A DNA stretch of 64,000 nt from Alentia gelatinosa (GCA_950022655.1 OX465592.1:5167544-5231543), one strand, 5' to 3'; shown: positions 43,401-53,521, counted from the stretch's first letter. The notes: generated by a model not told the origin, from the letters alone. Numbers and translations are program-made.

Positions 43401-46236
43401 ACAGTTCACAGAAGCAGCCATTGCTTGACGGGAAGCAGGACCACCATAGGCGCCCTGACCCTGACCTTGAGGAGGGTACCCTTGACCTTGACTTTGACTT
43501 GTCACTGGCTGGGTCGGGTCCACAGTAGTCGGACCATGGTAACTTACTTGGGGCGTCTCAAATGTGACCCCTTGATTGTTACTATTCTGTCTTTGGAAGA
43601 TTCCAGGCTTGGTGGCAGCTGATGGTTTCGGGAGAACAGCCCGGTGGATCTCTCGTCTGCCTAAGTTTGGGGACCGTGGGGGTTGGTTCAAATCTCCCCC
43701 TTGCCGCACATTGCCCATGCGGTTCTGAGAGGCCATTGCCTGGTTTGGCAGTTGCTGTAAATGTGGTGGCTGCTGTGGCCGAGCACACCCAGGCTGGCTG
43801 GTTGCGCCCGTCTGACTGTCGGGTTCTGACTTGGCTCTGGTCTGAGCCAGACACAGCAGGGCATCGTCTGTGAGCGGCTTCTGATCCGTCAGGAAGTCCA
43901 GCATTTTGTCCTCTACGGCATGTGGCTGGTCCTGACAGTGCGGAGGAGTTGCTGAACTCGGGTCATTGTCTTCATAATGACTGCCACCAGAGCCAACTGA
44001 GAAGTAGCCACCATCAAACGGCGACCGCTTACCAGACCCCGGTCCATCAACCAGCTTCATTCGAGACATAGCCCGTTCTTTGCCCGGAGGAAGGTTCTCC
44101 GGAGCAGCAAACTGATCTAGCCCTTTACTGGAGTCTGTCTGGTTAACCTTGGGCTGTGAGTGTCCGGCTGATTTGCCAGGTGCAGATGGAGAAGAAGGAG
44201 CCCGGTAGCCTGGTGACGGGGGCATCTGATTCACCGGTGACGCAGTGTCAAGGCTCGGTGATGCTGCACGACCACCAAGCATCCTGTCCTGGGCAATCGC
44301 CATTTTCAACATACTGTCATGATGCGACCCCCCCTGCGACGACTGCGGCAATGCAGTCAGGTGACCCTCGGTGGAGTTCTTCCGCGGGGAGGAGATTTTA
44401 TAGTCATCGGTCATGTGTGCTCGTGACGAGTGAGTCTCGTCATAACTGTAAGAAGATGAATCGTCTTGGCGGCTCTCAGGATGCGTATGTTGCCAGGAAG
44501 TTGCTTTCTGACTTCTTGGACTTTGGGGAATGTCTCCGGTGTTGTAGCCGCTTCCGGAACCATCACTTGGACAGCCTTTTAGTACCTGACGCTCAGGCCC
44601 ATGTGGGAAGCCTGGTCTGGAAGGACTGTTCCCATACACGGGTGAATTGTTCGGCATCGAGGTGCACTCCGGAACACTTTGGTCGACATCGCTGCTCCAC
44701 TTTTCAGCCACGTCAGATGGAGGCTGCTGGGGCTGTGATCTTTGACCCTGAGCTTGTTGCGGATCGATCTGACCAAACATAATGAGCTGGTCAAGGTTGT
44801 CGATCTCTTCGCCAACATCTCCAGGGTTGAAACTATCATCCAACGATGGAGGCTCAAAATCCATGAAGTCCAGATCGGTGGCATCCTTGATGCCGATCTC
44901 ATCACAGATCTCATCGAGGAGATCATTTTGAATTCTGTCATGGTTGTAGTTGAAGAACGGCTGAGGCACCTCTGGAGATTCTGGAGACCCCGGAGGGCGG
45001 TAGTAATGCTGCTTCTTCGGTGTCTTGAGCTCGTCATCCGTTGGGCTGAGTTGGGGTGCTGGAGCATTCCTGTAGCTCATGGACTGAAATATAGAAATAT
45101 TTTTTAGCATTAATAAAATATCAAAAATGTGTCTACTAGTTGAAAAGGGGAAATCGTTTTAGAGTAGGTAACATTTCAAACCAAGGGACACATAAAAACT
45201 ATCAACTCTATTTACAGAAATAATGATGTGGTCAGAATTATGGTCACCTTATTCTACAAGTTCCCTACAATCATAGTAACTTAATTTTCTTGATCAATTC
45301 GAGGGATACATTTTTATAAGGTCGACTTCTGGAAAGCTAATTTTGTGTGGTTTTAATTATTCAGAATGCTCCTGATAGTTTAACCTTTTATCTTCATCAT
45401 TAGATAGAATAAAAGGCGTGTTCGGGTGGCAACAACTAGTAGTGTAGATGATTTTTAGAAACTGGCTTTTCATGATGGGGCTTACGAATACTTCAGCCTA
45501 TAGCCAATGCTACCTTGAAAAGGACAGTTTGCAGACAGATACAAATTGATTGACTGATTGGTTTGAATTAGTGTTCAGTCTACCATTACAGGTCCTTACC
45601 AGAATAACTCAAGAGTTCTTTTACACCAAAAGGGTGGTGATTGAATCTATGTGGTGAATTAAGGTAGAAATCTCACCCCTCCACATTTACTGAGGTGAGT
45701 GTTCTTGAATTTCACACACCACATGGTATGAGAAGGACTGGCCTTTGATATAGCATTCAGTCTACCACTACTGAGAGTGATGTAGAAGGGGCTGTACACC
45801 ACACCACAGACATAGATAGGTAAAATAAGGGCTGGCCTTTGATATAGCAGTAAATCTACCACCTCTGGAGATGAAGGAAAGAAGTGGCTGCAGTGGGACT
45901 CGAACCCACAAAGTCCCACAATTCTGGTATTCCAAGATCAGTGCCCTAAACCACGGAGCTGACATCCCACACCAACATTGACACAACTGTTCCTGATTAT
46001 AATCTATGATCGGGTCGACAAGAGTTTTTGATATCTTATAGGCTATAGAGCTGCATCTTCACAACTTCAGAAACTAAATGAGATTCTGGAGTTTGCTCTG
46101 GGAGCGTTACTTACATTGGGGATGGAGATGGAGAGGTGACCCGACCCCCGCATGTCACGCGGCTTCACACCCGGAGAATTCATCCTCACACTTCACCACA
46201 CGTCACGCGTCGTACACGGCGTCAGCTGGTCGCTGT
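34285..46236 (-). CDS. Divergent TALE homeobox gene, full span (six coding exons)
   Basis: A minus-strand gene rebuilt from exons at 46183-46115, 45083-42278, 41008-40893, 40269-39583, 35611-35447 and 34470-34285. All junctions have GT-AG sites and consistent phase, giving about 1,342 residues. Layout: an acidic N-terminal region, a very long Q/S/P/N-rich region with SYQQ-type repeats (about 755-830), a MEINOX-like domain (about 875-997), a second disordered region, the homeodomain (about 1219-1277), and a C-terminal tail. TALE proteins of the MEIS and PKNOX type pair a MEINOX domain with this homeodomain and bind DNA with PBC partners, but are usually 350-500 residues. The length and sequence here differ enough that I do not assign a symbol. 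It is probably a nuclear transcription factor. Confidence 0.85.
34480..35400 (+). repeat. Intronic minisatellite of about 37 bp units
   Basis: Units such as GAGAGAAGAGAGACTGGGTT then TACTGTACGTTTACATT fill most of the intron between the homeodomain exon and the terminal exon, becoming degenerate toward 35400. Confidence 0.9.
35447..35611 (-). CDS. TALE homeobox gene, homeodomain exon
   Basis: This 55-codon exon between acceptor CTTCTGCAG and donor CAG|GTATGG encodes [20 protein letters not shown] then [20 protein letters not shown] and [15 protein letters not shown]. The PYP after helix 1 is the TALE three-residue loop extension, and WF-N-ARRRI is recognition helix 3. In MEIS/PKNOX the WF is followed by Ile, in PBC by Gly and in IRO by Ala. 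Here it is Thr, and the usual NNWF is NYWF. DNA preference may therefore differ. Confidence 0.93.
36105..37175 (+). repeat. 34 bp intronic minisatellite, about 31 copies
   Basis: Units such as CAATGTTCAGAGGGACAGTC then TCACTGCGATCGGT, with an alternating variant (AAGGACTGTCTCACTGTGAT) forming a higher-order pair in the middle. Several overlapping plus-strand ORFs come only from the absence of stops. Confidence 0.95.
37478..37733. mobile_element. PIF/Harbinger-like MITE, 256 bp
   Basis: The termini AGGGGTGATTCCACCAG and CTGGTGGAATCAGCCCT are inverted repeats with TTA on both sides (37475-37477 and 37734-37736). The interior resembles the 18759 element near GGCCGA-TTG-TGA. Confidence 0.85.
38212..38420 (-). 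mobile_element. SINE body fragment
   Basis: It matches 45555-45745 in order: CCATTACAGGTTCTTACCAG, AAGGGTGGTG, AGGTAGAAATCTCACCCCT and ATGAGAAGGA. It lacks the tRNA-like head, so this is a truncated copy. Confidence 0.7.
38700..39180. mobile_element. Nested insertion: foldback-bearing repeat split by a MITE
   Basis: CCCATGTCGTATTTATA at about 38760 and the foldback at 39027-39175 correspond to the same order at 63590-63885. The CAGGGGCC MITE (38788-38991) lies between them only in this copy. Confidence 0.55.
38788..38991. mobile_element. MITE with CAGGGGCC termini, copy 2
   Basis: Ends CAGGGGCCTGTTGAATGA and TTATTCAACAGGGCCCTG. The interior is shared with 16848-17073. Confidence 0.78.
39583..40269 (-). 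CDS. TALE homeobox gene, linker exon
   Basis: An exon of 229 codons between acceptor TACTTCCAG and donor GAG|GTAAGA, phase 0 at both ends. It encodes a P/Q/H/G/S-rich linker starting [15 protein letters not shown] and holding short [11 protein letters not shown] and [12 protein letters not shown] segments. A run of nine Asn from an AAC/AAT microsatellite precedes KQVLPKE, the first residues of the homeodomain. The intron therefore splits the homeodomain near its N-terminal arm. Confidence 0.82.
40655..40838 (-). pseudogene. Relics of the homeobox MEINOX exon
   Basis: At about 40672-40720, 40712-40780 and 40785-40835 the sequence repeats pieces of the exon 3 end (GGCCTGGTCAAA, CGTTCACAGAAATC and CTTACCTGGGACATAGTGTG on the plus strand). 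Substitutions and losses mean none is intact. One copy retains a donor-like site on the minus strand. Confidence 0.78.
40893..41008 (-). CDS. TALE homeobox gene, MEINOX C-half exon
   Basis: A 116 bp exon between acceptor CTCACAG and donor CGG|GTAAGT. With the preceding G it reads [19 protein letters not shown] then [20 protein letters not shown]. The FCERF pattern fits the FCHRY-type helix at the end of MEIS N-terminal domains. Phases match on both sides. Degenerate copies of its 3' part and donor lie downstream at 40655-40838. Confidence 0.8.
41010..42277 (-). other. Homeobox intron
   Basis: AT-rich intron with at least three copies of the dispersed GATGTCAGTTGG repeat and a run of about 10 G at 41748. 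No other gene seen. Confidence 0.6.
42278..45083 (-). CDS. TALE homeobox gene, large low-complexity exon
   Basis: This 2.8 kb exon codes 935 residues plus one base. Near its start it has an acidic hydrophobic stretch ([20 protein letters not shown]) that could act as an activation domain. It continues as S/P/Q/G-rich disorder, with basic patches such as [15 protein letters not shown] run of SYQQ/NSYQQ repeats is encoded near 42690-42880. The exon closes with the start of the MEINOX-like domain ([18 protein letters not shown] and [11 protein letters not shown]). HPLFPLL is the signature start of the MEIS/PKNOX N-terminal domain. The donor GATAG|GTGAGT is strong. Confidence 0.88.
45548..45975 (-). 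mobile_element. tRNA-derived SINE
   Basis: On the minus strand a tRNA-like head lies at about 45972-45889, with an A-box-like AGCTCCGTGG and a perfect B box GGTTCGAGTCC (45906-45896). A body follows that is shared with 38212-38420. Inside the body the string TATCAAAGGCCAG and its neighbourhood occur twice (about 45738 and 45832), indicating an internal duplication. Confidence 0.75.
46115..46236 (-). CDS. TALE homeobox gene, first coding exon and partial 5' UTR
   Basis: The acceptor TTTTTTTGCAG precedes base 46236. The first ATG is at 46183-46181 and reads [20 protein letters not shown] then IPN, ending at AAT|GTAAGT (phase 0). It joins to TCC-ATG-AGC in the next exon. If this exon were skipped, translation could still begin at the ATG at 45080. 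Coding bases are 46115-46183. An earlier 5' UTR exon and the promoter were not found. Confidence 0.62.
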
Positions 46237-46244
46237 CTGCAAAA

Positions 46245-47060
46245 AAACACAGAACCATTAATATCATCTTTATACAGTCAAACACAGAACCATTAACATC
46301 GTCTTCCTACACGGCCAAACACACAACCATTAACATCGTCTTCCTACACGGCCAAACACACAACCATTAACATCGTCTTCCTACACGGCCAAACACACAA
46401 CCATTAACATGGTCTTCATACACAGCCAAACACACAACCATTAACATCGTCTTCATACACGGCCAAACACACAACCATTAACATCGTCTTCCTACACGGC
46501 CAAACACACAACCATTAACATTGTCTTCATACACGGCTAAACACAACCATTAACATCGTCTTCATACACAGCCAAACACACAACCATTAACGTCATCTTC
46601 ATACACGGCCAAACACACAACCATTAATATCGTCTTCATACATGGCTAAACACAACCATTAACATTGTCTTCATACACGGCCAAACACACAACCATTAAC
46701 ATCGTATTCATACAGTCAAACACACAACCATTAATATCATCTTCATACACGGCCAAACACACAACCATTAACATCGTCTTCATACACAGCCAAACACACG
46801 ACCATTAACATCATCTTCATATACAGCCAAACACACAACCATTAACATCATCTTTATACACGGCCAAACACACAGCCACTAACATCGTCTTCATACACGG
46901 CCAAACACACAGCCACTAATATCATCTTCATACAGAGACAAACACACAACCACTAATATCATCTTCATACAGAGACAAACACACCTCATAAACATAGTAA
47001 GCCAGGTGCTGTCTGCAACCAAACACACAACCATTGACATCATCCTCAAAAACAGCCACC
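46245..47060 (+). repeat. 37 bp minisatellite upstream of the homeobox first coding exon
   Basis: About 19 units of CATTAACATCGTCTTCCTAC then ACGGCCAAACACACAAC. It starts at the exon acceptor (GCTGTCTGCAAAAAAACAC on plus). A second GTGCTGTCTGCAACCAAACA occurs at about 47008, beyond the array, so the exon boundary itself was duplicated. Confidence 0.92.
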
Positions 47061-48140
47061 AGATATAGACAGGGATGAAAGTTGGGACTGAGGAAAATAT
47101 CAGAAATTTGAAATGCCTATACAAAAATAACCATTTATAAAAATATTTAGAAACAGAAAGGCTATAGATATATTCTTACACTACTATTGTTGCGGATGTA
47201 TGAGAAATGTCGGCATTCCGTCATTTGTCAGAAAACCTGCATCTCTGTATAGAGAATGAAAAGGTTGAAAGCCTCCTAGCAAATGACCATGGAGTAGAAC
47301 TTTTTTCACTAGACCTAAAGTTAGCTTGGTTTCGTAGACATGCAGCAGAGTTGACCAAACATTAACTGTTGACCAAACATTAAGATGGCAACATATTCTT
47401 CAGCATTAGAGGACTGAGTGTGTGAGTGGAACATGTTCATTAGAGCCGTTTAGGTTATATCCAGAGGTAATACAGTGATTACATTATACTCCATGGTATT
47501 CCCGCCTCTATTTTGAGGTTTAAACATGCAAATCGCCGCAGTAATAATTAATATATGCTTTACATAATACAGGGACACTGAAACGTGCTGCAAAATAACT
47601 CATCGGTAGTCCAATCTATCATACACCTATCTTTTCTCAGAGAAAAGAATTATCAACTCTGAAGTTTAGACAATCCAGACTTGTTAATACAATGCCCCAA
47701 TTTGTCCCAGCAGTCACATCTTGCAGTTTGTTTATTTGTTTGTTTAAACATGGACAACAACTCGTCATTGGCCATGGAATGGGGCTGTGGTGTGTGGGAA
47801 GGTGTGTATCACAGTTAGTTGGTGTAAATGCGACCAAATTAATTCTCTATTTTTTTTACATAAGAAAAAGAAATTTATGAACTCAAAATGAAAATAAGGA
47901 TTCCTTTGGAAAGTAACAAGGAAATTACCATGATTTTTTAGATTTAAATCAGGATGTTATCTCTATAATTTCAAGTGTAGGTTACATTTTAAATGACAAG
48001 TCATGTAAAGACAGTGATTTGGATATAAATTCCAGATTTCGTATCAATGATTACTTGCTGAATCGTCCTCACTCTGGGTCTGAAGTTTTGTTGATAATCT
48101 AGTTGTAGATTTTTAAATCTGAGAGTTTCCTTATTTGATA
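47061..48140. other. No gene seen
   Basis: AT-rich sequence with a dispersed-repeat copy. Short ORFs only. Confidence 0.45.
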
Positions 48141-48147
48141 TAGTTTG

Positions 48148-48330
48148 TTAACTAAATGAATTAACCGGCATATGACTGGAAAAATAGGCAGGTGTTTTCG
48201 GGTCGCCTGGGACCCCCAACACAGTCGAGGGACATTGCTCTAAAGGGGATCCAGTGGGCAAAGCAACCAGAAGCTCCTTAATCTGACTTAAATAGCGAAA
48301 AGTAGGTAAATGTTGCCCACCATCTATCAT
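48148..48330 (-). CDS. Short ORF with protein-like composition
   Basis: A 60-codon ORF with balanced composition, starting MIDGGQHLPTFRYLSQIKEL and holding LPTGSPLEQCPS, in an otherwise AT-rich stretch. It could be a transposon protein relic or an isolated exon. I do not recognise it. Confidence 0.2.
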   Translation of the reverse strand: MIDGGQHLPTFRYLSQIKELLVALPTGSPLEQCPSTVLGVPGDPKTPAYFSSHMPVNSFS

Positions 48331-48967
48331 GTTTTTATTCTTAATCCCTACACCCTTAGAATTACAAGTTCTCCACGGATTTACAGTGATCTCAGAAATG
48401 ACCCTTAGGATATAAAAAAAAATTATAAGGAAATCAGGAAAAATCAGGTGTTCAGGAATGAGAACGATTTCAATCTAGATTTAACCTGAGATGTTAATAT
48501 TACGAAACTAATATTAGAAGTAAAATTGCTGAAATCTTGATGTACATTATCATTACTGATTTACCGACACTTCTCTTAGTGGCTGTGACTGGCTGGTGAT
48601 TGTTTTTTTTTTTCGGCATTTTAGTTAGGGCCAGGAAACAAAATGTTTTGAAATATTTTGCCTCATACAGACTAAGAAAACACACCAATGATGGCCTTCG
48701 AATCTGAGAGTCTGTAGGAGAGATTGAAACCATTTCCATTGGCCTAAATAACCATCTTAACACAGAGAAAAAGAATCTTAAATACTTCAAATGAAAACAT
48801 GGAAGTGGAAAGCTGCCATCTCTGTTCATGTGCCAATAATCTGTGTCTGAATTCTTAACCGCTTACCGCCACTTCTATATTGTATGATTGTTATTTGATG
48901 TGACCAGTTGGTGATGGTTAATGTAGGTTAGTGGGTGAAATGAAAGACTTCACTAGACTCTCACTAA

Positions 48968-49165
48968 AGTGCTTGTTCCACCAACACACAAGATATAGCA
49001 AGATTAGTCACGATTTGGTTGTATAGTATACACATAACATCATGAAATAGTACACATATCATTGTGTGCGATGTATTGCGACAAAGGAGGTACAACATAT
49101 CACAACACTCTAAGATATAATAAGATATACCACAGCAAATCAATTGCATTGGTGGAACAAGCACT
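48968..49165. mobile_element. PIF/Harbinger-like MITE, 198 bp
   Basis: The termini AGTGCTTGTTCCACCAA and TTGGTGGAACAAGCACT are perfect inverted repeats. The flanks are TAA on the left and CAA on the right, so the duplication is imperfect. Confidence 0.78.
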
Positions 49166-50536
49166 CAAGACACAGGGAACTGATCCTGGCCACTCCAGAC
49201 AGCCTGATTATATCCTGCTTCATGCTAGCTACAATCATTTACCACATAGATAGTTATCCAATCATGCTATGGATAATTACTGTGAAATTCAAATCATTAC
49301 TGCTGTAGCATCTAATTAACTCAATGTAGTGGAGAGATGCCCATTTTCTTTTCACTGATTATAGGAATGAAACATCAGGGATGCCAGTTGAGTTCAGGGG
49401 AAAATGCATGTGGAATTTGCTGCCCAAGAGATTAAAATAACTGGAATAACATGTCATGTCGGCCATAGCATGGGGCAGTGTCTATGGATAGGTTCAAATC
49501 ATTTAACTAGAGTTAATGAGTCTCAATTAATATCATCTTGGCTGTACAAATCAAAAGGAATTGTATATAAAAAAGGGTATCCAATTATTAAAAAAAATGA
49601 GATTTCCATGTATTGAATATTATGTGCTACGTATAATAACAGAAATTATCCATATTGAAATAGAAATCAGTGAGACAGCTGGGTTTGACTGAAGATTTCA
49701 ATTTAGCTAAATTCAGTCAATGTCTGAAATCTGGGTCAATCAATCAAAATATGTTCATACTAATTACGATACCCATGTCTGTCACCTTAAATAGATATTC
49801 ATGAAACATCCGTGGTATTTGGCCAACATATAATAACAACAAGAGAAAATAGCATGCATCATGAAAATGTTCGGACGGTCTCACAACGATAAATTACTAA
49901 TAAAAGTAATGTTATTTGGTATATATCGCATAATTTACAGTAATTAAGGCACAACCTGCTGGTGAGAATGCCGGTACCCTTCAAATTGAAGTAAAAGAGG
50001 CTGAATATGTGTGTTTCTGCATCTTCCAGCCGTCCATCCCCTGTCACACTGTCACAGCTATGCACCTCACACTCTCGACCCCCAGCGCGGGGCCCTTTAA
50101 ATGGTGGCCTACTTTTTTACCGGGTCCAAGCCTACCGCAATGCCATCCCAACCTCAACATGTCTGTCCACTGACTCACAAGCCCATGTGTGTAGGATGTT
50201 TTAAGTCTCTGTTCTCTATCGAGACTAGTTCTAATGAAATAGAGCCTGGAGAAGGGAGAGAATTGAGTGGCTGCTGTGTGGTTTCGGCGGCGGTGGGCAG
50301 ATGGTGCCGACATTGCCGAACCCTGCAAACAAGACACCCCCGGTCGTTGGCTTATTCCGATTCAAAATGTCTTTCCACCAGCATAAATTAGCTACACTTC
50401 TTACAATAGTATCCCAAGTTCACTGAGTGGTGAAGTACGTGTAGTAGAGTCCTAATGCATGTAAGAAGAGAAGGAATGTGGGGTACATTACGCCGCATCC
50501 ATTGCAGCACGGAAAACAATACAAACCAAATTTCAG

Positions 50537-50947
50537 TTGGCCATACCAGCAGACTCCGATGATGCCGAGACGAAAAAAAAAACATCACCGAAATCTCCAC
50601 TTACTAGCCCGTTTCGGGTGATAATTTGGGGTTGGTATGTGGTACTAACCTTTACATTTGTGGTATCGGCGTTCATCTGGGTAATAATGTCCTGTAATGC
50701 GACAAAGCAGAGGGAAAATGAGAGGATGTTTGGCGAGTTTGTTCCTCGCCGTGGCTGCAGTTTTCAAATTCCCCTCTCACGGCCAGCCTCGATTGGCGCT
50801 CACTGCGCAGGTCACAGCGGCGAGCCCACTCTCCACGCGGGGGTGGACGCTCCGTGCACCTGCCTCCCCCCTCAGCCACAGCACCACTACACAGCCCAAA
50901 GCTCTATTTCCCTATTAATTACCACACTATACATCCCTGATCCCTGA
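50537..50947 (+). CDS. Weak candidate exon with a transmembrane segment
   Basis: An open frame after an AAATTTCAG acceptor-like site. It has a charged start (DDAETKKKTSPKSP), a hydrophobic stretch (VIIWGWYVVLTFTFVVSAFI) and a polar tail. There is no in-frame ATG at the beginning, so it would need an upstream exon. The second half is less protein-like. Confidence 0.25.
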   Translation: MAIPADSDDAETKKKTSPKSPLTSPFRVIIWGWYVVLTFTFVVSAFIWVIMSCNATKQRENERMFGEFVPRRGCSFQIPLSRPASIGAHCAGHSGEPTLHAGVDAPCTCLPPQPQHHYTAQSSISLLITTLYIPDP

Positions 50948-51261
50948 ATCATACTATTGTAACTCGGATATACGGGAAAGACTTGTGCTTATATTGCCTG
51001 GTTCGTTGTTTACTGCTGATAGTTTTCCCCGGGAAAATTAGCGGCCACCCCTCAGCGGTGGGGAGGATGCAGTGACCCAGTTAGGCCTGGCTGATTAAAG
51101 TCCTTTAGGCGGCCTTTAGGCGGTGACCAGTCAGCCTGCAAATTTGTGTCGCGTTCATCGCACGTGCGACCATGGCCTATAATAAAACCACCCAACGAAT
51201 TTCTGGTCCTGGGAAAATGTGCAGCAGGTCCAGGATTATGACCCAGGTGATGGCATGGACA

Positions 51262-51290
51262 CCTTGCCCCCCCCCCCCCCCCCCCCTCCA
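51262..51290 (+). repeat. Poly-C tract
   Basis: An uninterrupted run of about 18-20 C. Confidence 0.9.
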
Positions 51291-51359
51291 AGCGCATCAC
51301 CTGAAACTGGTGTCTGCAATTTATAGCCTTATAGGCTTTGTGTACGGATAGGCTAATGT

Positions 51360-51560
51360 GACATAAGTTTAGGTATTTACTTATCAGTTCTTAATTCAGA
51401 AATATGAGTTTAAAACTTCAATTTTATTTTATTTTATCAACTAAGATAGGCTTTTATATACGGATAGGCTAATGTGACATAAGCTTAGGTATCTACTTAT
51501 CATTTCTTAATTCAGGAATATGAGTTTAAAACTTCAATTTTATTTAATTTTATTAACTCA
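51360..51560 (+). repeat. Tandem duplicate of about 115 bp
   Basis: ACGGATAGGCTAATGTGACA through AAACTTCAATTTTAT occurs twice, at about 51345-51430 and 51460-51545. Confidence 0.85.
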
Positions 51561-51722
51561 GATTGCTGTATGCAGTATGGAGATTGCTTTATGATTAAAT
51601 GAAACAGCTCACAGTAAAATAAATAAGCAAAGAAAATAAATTAACACATACAAATACAACATACATGGAACTATTGCAATAGAGAAACTTTTTTTTAAAA
51701 AGTAAAGTCCCAAAAAGGGGTA

Positions 51723-51724
<2 letters not shown>

Positions 51725-51806
<82 letters not shown>
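51725..51806 (+). repeat. (AT)n microsatellite
   Basis: About 80 bp of pure AT. Confidence 0.97.
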
Positions 51807-51809
<3 letters not shown>

Positions 51810-52774
51810 AAAGGATAGGCAATGCCTTCTCATGAATTGACCTGTAAATATGCAGGTATTGCCAAATAAATACAACCAGTAGGATGCTCCAATCACAGTT
51901 GGTTCCGTATTCTACGCAGCTTTTCTAAATCCATTCATTTAACCATATTCATTTACTAGCCAATACCCCGCGACTGAAGTACTTAATTTATGAAATGATA
52001 AGAGATATTTGTCGAATTCTCTGTGTTTATTTATCATTTAAAGTTTTGACATTATGCTTAATTGGTCACATGATTTATGTATTGTTTTTTTTTTTACTGG
52101 AGGTTTGACTAGGCTTAGGCAGTGCCTATTTATCTGAGCCCTTTCTCACAGGACACAGACTGGTAAAATGCCCTCCGCGAAAGAGGAGAGAAAATATTGG
52201 CATCACAACAGCCATGCCAACATGAATAAATAAATAAATAAATAAATGAATAAAAAAGGCCCGTGGCGGATCAAGGACAGTCATTTCAAGTTTGCTTTAT
52301 CAAACGCGCCTGAACCTATAACGAAGAATTTTAATTTTATGCATGCATTTAAAACGGAATAAAACCTATAACGGCCCGCCATAGAGGGGCATGGTCCGTT
52401 ATCACCTCCACAATCTCAACTGTAAGTAAAAGCGGCCCACTAATGTGGAGGGATCATTTGGGGATGGAAAAAAGAGAGGACCAGCTGTGTGAATTGGGCA
52501 ATTGCGATTTTTTTAAATTATTTAGTTTTATTTTATTTTCTAAGCGTGTGGGCGAGTGGATGAAGGAAGGCGGGAGGATGTGTGTGGGAGGGAGGGGTGT
52601 ACTCGGCAGTGGGAGATTTGTAGGCGATAGGAGACAGCTGTGAGCTAGGGCAGCGCGAATACATGATAAAGACTGGTGTGGATGGAACGAGGGTGAGAAG
52701 ATGACCGACATGTGTCAACAACAAACCACGAGGGGCAACGGGCGGGGTGGGAGGTGAGAGACAGCGAGACAGAG

Positions 52775-52791
52775 ACAGAGAGAAAGAGAGA

Positions 52792-52852
<61 letters not shown>

Positions 52853-53035
52853 GGAGAGAGGCAGGGAGGGAGACACATAGAGTCAGAGAGAGACAGAGAG
52901 AGAGATCATACACTGACTGACGTGGAGGGGGGGGGGGGGGAATCAAACACTTCTCCATGACTGACGGGGGGGGGGGAGCGGGGGGGTCACACACCTTGCA
53001 CTGACTGACGTGGGGTGGGGGGGGGGGGGGGTAAG
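52775..53035 (+). repeat. (GA)n microsatellite and poly-G runs
   Basis: (GA)n at 52775-52910, then G runs near 52927, 52967 and 53018, each linked to a repeated CACTGACTGACGTGG-type string. Confidence 0.93.
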
Positions 53036-53521
53036 GGGCGGGGGTAGATCACACACCTTGCACTGACTGACAGGCGGCCGGTTAAAATCACATTCTTTAA
53101 ACTTCGCTTTACAATACCCAACCCCTGTGTGTTGTTATCTTTCAACTATATGTACCATACATGAGCGACCGAGGATAGGACAATGTCGAACATTGGGTGA
53201 GTTGGGACTGCTGTGTGTGTCGCTGGGTCTCTCATGTTGGATCTTCACTTGTCTGTATACCTGCAGCAAACCCGCGTGGGCTACATATACCACAGCTTGC
53301 GTTTATAGTGACGATATTCTTTATAGGAGATAGAGGTCTCACATGTGTTTGCATCATGAGCCTTTTATGTAATCAGACTGACGTGGGCCTCCACGCATGA
53401 TACATGCACAGATATGTGAATTTCATAGTATACTAGTACGTAATAGGGCAGAGTAGTTTATTAGTATTAGTAGTGGTATTAGTAGTATATATAGAGACAT
53501 AGTTAGTGTGACTGAATGGAA

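Larger units (their letters stand above)
35630..49640 (+). repeat. Local dispersed repeat family (GGGATGTCAGTTGGGGTCAG)
   Basis: Related blocks occur in the same orientation at about 35630, 38030, 41034, 41090, 41640, 47075, 48610 and 49378. They start GATGTCAGTTGGGGTCAG, run through GAAATATTTTTCATGTGGAA and TTTGCTGCCTC, and often continue with GGTCTGT and AATGAGGCTCAATTA. Copies are about 60-260 bp and diverged. The coordinates given are the span that contains them. Confidence 0.75.

Noticed and set aside
42349..45107. Plus-strand and alternative-frame ORFs opposite the large homeobox exon
   Set aside because: They lie antisense or out of frame to an exon with clear domains and good splice sites.
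45889..45972. Functional tRNA gene
   Set aside because: The B box is good, but the acceptor stem and anticodon arm do not pair well and a SINE body follows, so it is a SINE head.
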